The position numbers and the translations under genes were made by a program. From positions 5,995,552 to 6,059,551 of the forward strand of contig NC_049994.1 of NCBI RefSeq assembly GCF_000003815.2: 64,000 nucleotides of DNA, written 5' to 3'. The notes below the pieces were generated by a model, which was not told the origin of the DNA, made no database searches, and saw only the letters and a program-made list of their open reading frames with translations. The stretch comes from Branchiostoma floridae. Its lineage: Eukaryota; Chordata; Leptocardii; Amphioxiformes; Branchiostomatidae. Shown here one piece after another: positions 58,640 through 64,000 of this stretch. Numbering within the stretch: the first letter of the stretch is position 1; each line of letters starts with the position of its first letter.

Positions 58640-59163
58640 GGGACGGCGTAGCATAGTGGTAGTGTGTTCGCCTCGGAACCGAGAGGTTGTGGGTTCGAAT
58701 CCGGCTGCCGTGTTACCGATCTTGTGCCCTTGGGAAAGGCACTTTAAGCTTTACACGGCTTTCCTCACTTTACTCAGGTGAAAATGAGTACCTAGCTTCA
58801 GCTAGGGCCGTCCCTCGGATAGGACGTTAAATGGAGGTCCCGTGTATGGGGAGAGCCACACCCCATGCACGTTAAAGAACCCCCACACGTGCGATGGTGC
58901 GGTGTGCGTTGGTGCAAATCCTTCTGTTGAGTTGGTGATTCACTTCAAATCACCCGGATGGAGGCCTGGCGAACTTGTGTCTCGTATCAGCCACATGGTG
59001 ATTTACATCATTCACCTGGACGGGAGCCCTGGCGCATCCCCGTCTTAAGCTTGTAATTATCCAGCGAAAGGTATGTCACCCCGTAAGGGGCGGTATAACC
59101 CCGTCTTGTGTAAACACGTGCGAACATGTGCGATCACGTCGACCGATGATGATGATGATGATG
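58640..59163 (+). mobile_element. tRNA-derived SINE, ~524 bp
   Basis: The head has an A box (TAGCATAGTGG, about 58650) and a perfect B box (GGTTCGAATCC, 58692-58702). A long conserved body follows (CCTTGGGAAAGGCACTTT, GAACCCCCACACGTGCGATG), ending in a (GATGAT)n tail. The head folds like part of a tRNA, but the body and tail show it is a SINE. It lies 160 bases beyond the lectin stop codon. Confidence 0.85.
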
Positions 59164-61380
59164 TTAGAATCAAAGAAAAGGTTATTGTTTCATTTCCTGG
59201 TCCTCATTTGCATGATATATGTCTAATAGTGTCCACATTTACTTTATTTCCAAACGCAGGAAGAATGGAACTCCCATTATTTACAACTATGAAATTAAAG
59301 TATTTGACTCTATATCATAAATTATGGAAATTAAGTCTTCATTTGCAAAACTATATTTATATTTTTCTCTTACCAGTTACAATTTGTGCTTCGTAATCCT
59401 ATCGTTGAATGCAGTGGAAGTTTCCTCATAAATTATGAAACTCAGAGCCACATTAGGATGTAAATTTTCACTCAAGTTCTCTGTATACCATACTATACTA
59501 TATATACTATTTTTTCAGAGTTTGAAATCGTAATCAACAAAAGGTGCTATCAGACTAACCCTCCCTTTCAAGAGTTATCTACCACTTCAAAATCATAACC
59601 ATCACACGCCCAGAACAAGAAATAGTAAAAAAAGAAAGTCGGTGGGGGGGGGGGGGCAAAGTCTTATACTTTCGAGGTCTCATCAACAATTTTTATTACA
59701 ATGTAGTAGGTTGCAAGTACTAGTACTAGTAGTGTGACAAATTTGAGACATCCTAAGATTGGAAAAGCTGTAGAAAAACTGTTTTATCTGAGTAAAATGT
59801 TTCTTTCGGTTTTAATTGGAGGACTTTGACGAATGAAATATATTCTATATCTGCTTGATGTTCTGATGAAGAAAATATCTGTGCATGTCAAATATGTAAA
59901 TGATGTCAAATAAGTAAACAGTACCCAAGCATATATATTTTTACCACCCTGTATTTTGGGGTTGGGGGCTGTATACTCGTATCGGCATATGAGCGGCATC
60001 TCCAGCTGACCATGAAGGATAAGATGAGGTAGGTCATCTTTGTGCTTTAACTCTATCTGCACCGGGTGTGTGTGGCGGGGTGCCTGGGTTGAGGCCTACG
60101 CCAACTTTAATGTCGCATTACGCCAGAACGGCTTAGGCTAGAGCCACCAAATATGATGAGTTTTCCTAGAATTTAGTTGGCAATAATTTCACAGAGTTTG
60201 GAAAATTCTCCAATTTCTTGACAGACATCAAGAATAACTAGCTTATTATCATTAAAATTTGTAAAATTTTATATGAACAATGTTTAAAGGAAGTTTTCAA
60301 TTTATTTTCATTGTCGTTTGGGATTATTTGCTGAAAAAATGTATTTTTGAAAATTCAAGATGACGGAGCCGAACTGGTAACTTAGATATGCATTACGTCA
60401 TTTTGACGTCATTGATGTTGCTATTGGCAACACAAGTCGTAACAAACCTTATCATTCTGTTATCTGCACTTGTTACATTTTTGTAGCATACTTTGAAATT
60501 TTCTGGGAATACCTGTTTTGATGGTTCCAGCCAGTAGACAAATTGATGACGTCATAATTACGTCACATTATGCCATGATAGCGTCAAATTTCCTAAAATC
60601 TTTAGACATCAATTTCTGAAAATTTGGTGGCGTTAAAGTGTTACAGTAGTTATAGGGTTGGGCCTCAAAAGCTGGAAAAGCCCTGTCTGAATAGGGTTAA
60701 ACTCCACAATGTCATTTATCTTTGAAAAATTATGTATAAAATCAATGCACATTGTTAGTAATGTAAGTGGATACCTGTGCCGTCCTTCCTAAAAGTTTAC
60801 AATTATATCATACAATTACAGGCAGAAAAATATCTTGTGAATGTCAAAACACTGTCAGACTCTATATTCCATGTGTACACTAAGTAGCATTCTATTCCTG
60901 TATATTTTGCTCTACTATATATTTAAACCAGAATAAGGAGGTTTGTATTGTGATGTAAGCAAAATAGTGAAAGGGCAAGAAACTCAAACTCAGGCAATTA
61001 AGCTGCCGCTAGACTTACTTTGCTGAACACCTTGACTGCATTTCCATGTAAATGCAACATAGGAACAGACGATGTTATGTTGAAAAAAAGATGGCGGCGG
61101 ATGCACGTGCGTGTGATTACCATTTAACACACAAAGGAAACCATTTAAACTATGCATCGGGCATGCTGTGAGTCGATACTCTCCTAACCGACCACCTGAC
61201 CAAATTGACCGGTTTTGACCCCGGGTGATTGTCTTGGGCAGGTCTGACAGTATGTTGGATCTGGCATACCACTATAAGCACAGAACTCTGCTCCTAGAAT
61301 ACCAAATGGTAATAAACTATCACGACAAAAATGTTTGACCAAAGCTAGTATCCGGTTTCTGTTAATTTAATTTACTATAA
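59164..61380. other. AT-rich sequence, no gene recognised
   Basis: It includes a G-run at about 59643-59656 and a block of TE-like sequence at 60060-60700 (GCCAGAACGGCTTAGGCTAG...). No coding exon with splice support was seen. Confidence 0.4.
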
Positions 61381-61383
61381 TTA

Positions 61384-61715
61384 GCCACTTAATTTACTAA
61401 AGATGAAGTGCACCATTCTACCATTAACTTCATATAGAGAGTAGTAAGCTGATACTGAATAATGAAAAAAATGAATCGCAAGTCTTTTTCAATAAATTTA
61501 ATTATTTACCATCAAGTTCACAAAATGTTGTACTTTTATTCATAACAATGCCACTTAATTTACTTAAGATGAAGTGCACCATTCTACCATTAACTTCATA
61601 TAGAGAGTAGTAAGCTGATACTGAATAATGAAAAAAATTTAAGAAGTCTTTTTCAATAAATTTAATTATTTACCATCAAGTTCACAAAATGTTGTACTTT
61701 TATTCATAACAATGA
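61384..61715. repeat. Two-copy ~167-bp tandem duplication
   Basis: The block GCCACTTAATTTACT...GTTGTACTTTTATTCATAAC occurs twice head-to-tail (about 61384-61550 and 61551-61715) with few differences. Confidence 0.85.
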
Positions 61716-62100
61716 ATATGCAATATTTTTCTAATACATTACTGATTGAACAGATTGAATCCATTATTAGACACAATTGAAGAATATCAATTGCGCGTTG
61801 TGTAAAGGGAGAGAGATCACTAGACAAACTCTATTTAAATCCAGGAAAAATAAATCTAATGATGAAGTTCTCAACCAGTTTCAACTTAATTGACTAAATT
61901 CCTTGCTCTAGAGTCCTTGCTCTCTTCTTTCCCTTTACCTCCTGATCCAGGTGAGCAGATTCTACAGATTTGTTCCATTATCAGACAAAAGGCTGCTTCA
62001 TCATCTCAGGTGGCATTCTCTTTGAGTGAGGTATATCCAAGGACCGTGGATCGGTAGAAGGATGATGAACTCCACAGCTGTGGATTTCATCGATATGTAG

Positions 62101-62815
62101 TGATGAAATCCACGGGCATTCCGCCGCTAATACTAACATTTAGCTGTGGACTTCATCAGTATGTAGTGATGAAATCCACGGGCATTCCGTCGCTAATACT
62201 GACATTTGGCTGTGGACTTCATCAGTATGTAGTGATGAAATCCACGGGCATTCCGCCGCTAATACTGACATTTGGCTGTGGACTTCATCAGTATGTAGTG
62301 ATGAAATCCACGGGCATTCTGTCGCTAATACTGACATTTGGTTGTGGACTTCATCAGTATGCAGTGATGAAATCCACGGGCAATCCGTCGCTAATAGTGA
62401 CATTTGGCTGTGGACTTCATCAGTATGTAGTGATGAAATCCACGGGCATTCCGTCGCTAATACTGACATTTGGCTGTAGACTTCATCAGTATGTAGTGAT
62501 GAAATCCACGGGCATTCCGCCGCTAATACTGACATTTGGCTGTGGACTTCATCAGTATGTAGTGATGAAATTCACGGGCATTCCGTCGCTAATACTGACA
62601 TTTGGCTGTGGACTTCATCAGTATGTAGTGATGAAATCCACGGGCATTCTGTCGCTAATACTGACATTTGGTTGTGGACTTCATCAGTATGTAGTGATGA
62701 AATCCACGGACATTCTGCCGCTAATATTGACATTTGGTTGGCTGTGGATTTCATCAATATGTAGGGGTGAAATCCACGGGCATTCCGTCGCTAATACTGA
62801 CGTTTAGCTGTGGAT
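62101..62815. repeat. 66-bp hairpin minisatellite, ~11 units
   Basis: Units start TGATGAAATCCACGGGCATT at 62101, 62167, 62233, 62299 and every 66 bp to about 62763. Each unit pairs TGATGAAATCCAC with GTGGACTTCATCA, so every unit can form a hairpin. The array has long stop-free frames on both strands (22-residue period). This is better explained by the unit sequence than by a gene. Confidence 0.9.
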
Positions 62816-64000
62816 AGTAAAACGCCCTTTCTCTAATACTTTTACACAGAGTAATCTATTTTAGCTGATTTATGTCAATCGATTGTGTGGAATGAATGAA
62901 TGAATGGACGGATGCCTACTGCTACTACTATGTCAATCGATTGTGTGATACAATATTAATACAGATACCATTTGTAACAATTTGAATTGATTGACTATAC
63001 AGTGCTAGAAGTACGAAAATGTTACTTTGAAAGTGATTTGCACAAAGCTAGAATGGCTTTATTGGATCGTGGAGTATATTATTTGACAATACTAGTAAAC
63101 ACAACAGACAGAGCCTCCAACAGACTCTAACCAGAACAGCACAATGTCATGTAAAATATTTCTGGTACATTTCTAAGTTAAGCTGGATTCAAAAGACAAA
63201 CACCTTTACTTTGTGCATCATATATTTTAGTCGCATGTTTGTGACTAGTGACCTTCTGTTTAATGATCGACGTGCAGTCTAATAACTGTTATCAGACTGC
63301 ACGTCGATTAGCAAATGAAATGCAACCCCTTTATTCTCTTGTAGACAATTAGAACCTGGGCCAAAATACAATTGTAAGTCATAATCGTAAACCCTTACCA
63401 CCCAAGCCACAAAGCACAACATTGGGAAGCAGTGCAGTTCTGATGTATACAGTCTGTTGGTTTAGTATTGTTTGTGATTGATTGAAGAACAAAAGAGCAT
63501 AATAAGCAATTGGCCTTCTCTGGCTGGGAAAGTTGTCTTGCTAAGCAAGAAGCTTTTATCAATCTTGATAAAAGCCCCTTATGCTAAGGGACCAAGAACC
63601 CGATTTGCACCTTCCTGATCATACAAGGCACACATTCGTAACTTCTTTTCATTTGTAGATGAAACACAATTAGAACAAACAAGTAGCGTAAGAGGAAAGT
63701 TACATGGCTGGAATAAATGTGTAAACATTACAAAGTTTGGACATGACTTTACAGGCGGTCTCACAGCGCCACCTATCTACACTGGTTGGTATTGCAACAT
63801 GTCATTCAAGTCGTACACAGTGTGATACTGTGCTGGCCGGATGTTTGCGGGCATTTTTAGCATCTTTCTTGAGAGAGTCAATACACTCCAAGCAACTCTG
63901 ATTTGCAGGGAGTAAGTGCGTCTTTATTCATTAGAATATTTCTTTATATGCCTTTCTTTTCTGTTGAATCAAAGACGAATTTTGTACATAAAGATGTAAT
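62816..64000. other. Intergenic end of window with hairpins
   Basis: No gene was recognised. Contains the 63261-63310 palindrome and a hairpin GCTTTTATCA / TGATAAAAGC near 63551-63575. Confidence 0.45.
63261..63310. repeat. Near-perfect palindrome
   Basis: ATCGACGTGCAGTCT and AGACTGCACGTCGAT are 15-bp perfect arms. Pairing extends inwards through ATAAC/GTTAT and outwards through TAAT/ATTA. Confidence 0.85.

Noticed and set aside
58640-58715. tRNA gene
   Set aside because: A and B boxes are good, but the region continues into a conserved ~450-bp body with a GATGAT tail. It is the head of a SINE.
62100-62807. 235-codon plus-strand frame
   Set aside because: It is a translation of the 66-bp hairpin minisatellite. 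The opposite strand is equally open, so openness is not evidence of coding.

Overview
The window is eukaryotic, non-vertebrate deuterostome DNA. It most resembles an amphioxus (Branchiostoma) genome scaffold. Reasons: compact GT-AG spliced genes, a C-type lectin receptor, a dynamin-like GTPase, an isatin-hydrolase-type cyclase, a replication-type histone 3' stem-loop, and very dense MITE, SINE, foldback and minisatellite DNA. The species is an inference. Three 100-N assembly gaps are present (42755-42854, 53540-53639, 56551-56650).

Layout. (1) 432-19643, minus strand: a dynamin-superfamily GTPase, open at the left edge, probably lacking its first exon and one middle exon. Its introns hold two copies of a ~3.5 kb repeat; the second copy is split by a ~6.56 kb insertion that carries a 66-bp minisatellite. 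(2) 19.7-22.7 kb: repeats and MITEs. (3) 23068-26369, minus strand: a cyclase/isatin-hydrolase-like enzyme with a hydrophobic, GPI-signal-like C-terminus, and a decayed duplicate of its last exon just downstream. (4) 27.3-31.6 kb: a non-coding repeat complex rich in CTTTCCG/CGGAAAG with tandem perfect hairpins. (5) 33422-35145: a 5'-truncated histone H1 tail interrupted by a 1551-bp TIR element; precise removal restores the C-terminus, and a canonical histone stem-loop follows. (6) 35.7-47.1 kb: a large inverted duplication carrying two divergent copies of a small secreted EF-hand gene around a 4.8 kb repeat-rich spacer. (7) 49502-58479, plus strand: a type II transmembrane C-type lectin receptor whose cytoplasmic region is a 28-residue repeat array with about 16 YxxP motifs, a Crk/Nck SH2 docking pattern like the Cas substrate domain. 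A 4-bp tandem duplication breaks its reading frame in this assembly. (8) 58.6-64 kb: a tRNA-derived SINE, a 165-bp tandem duplication, a 66-bp hairpin minisatellite and several hairpins.

The most interesting candidate is the lectin receptor with the YxxP array, which would link carbohydrate binding outside the cell to multivalent SH2-adaptor recruitment inside. The GTPase and the lectin belong to families often involved in innate immunity, but nothing in the sequence shows that the genes act together.
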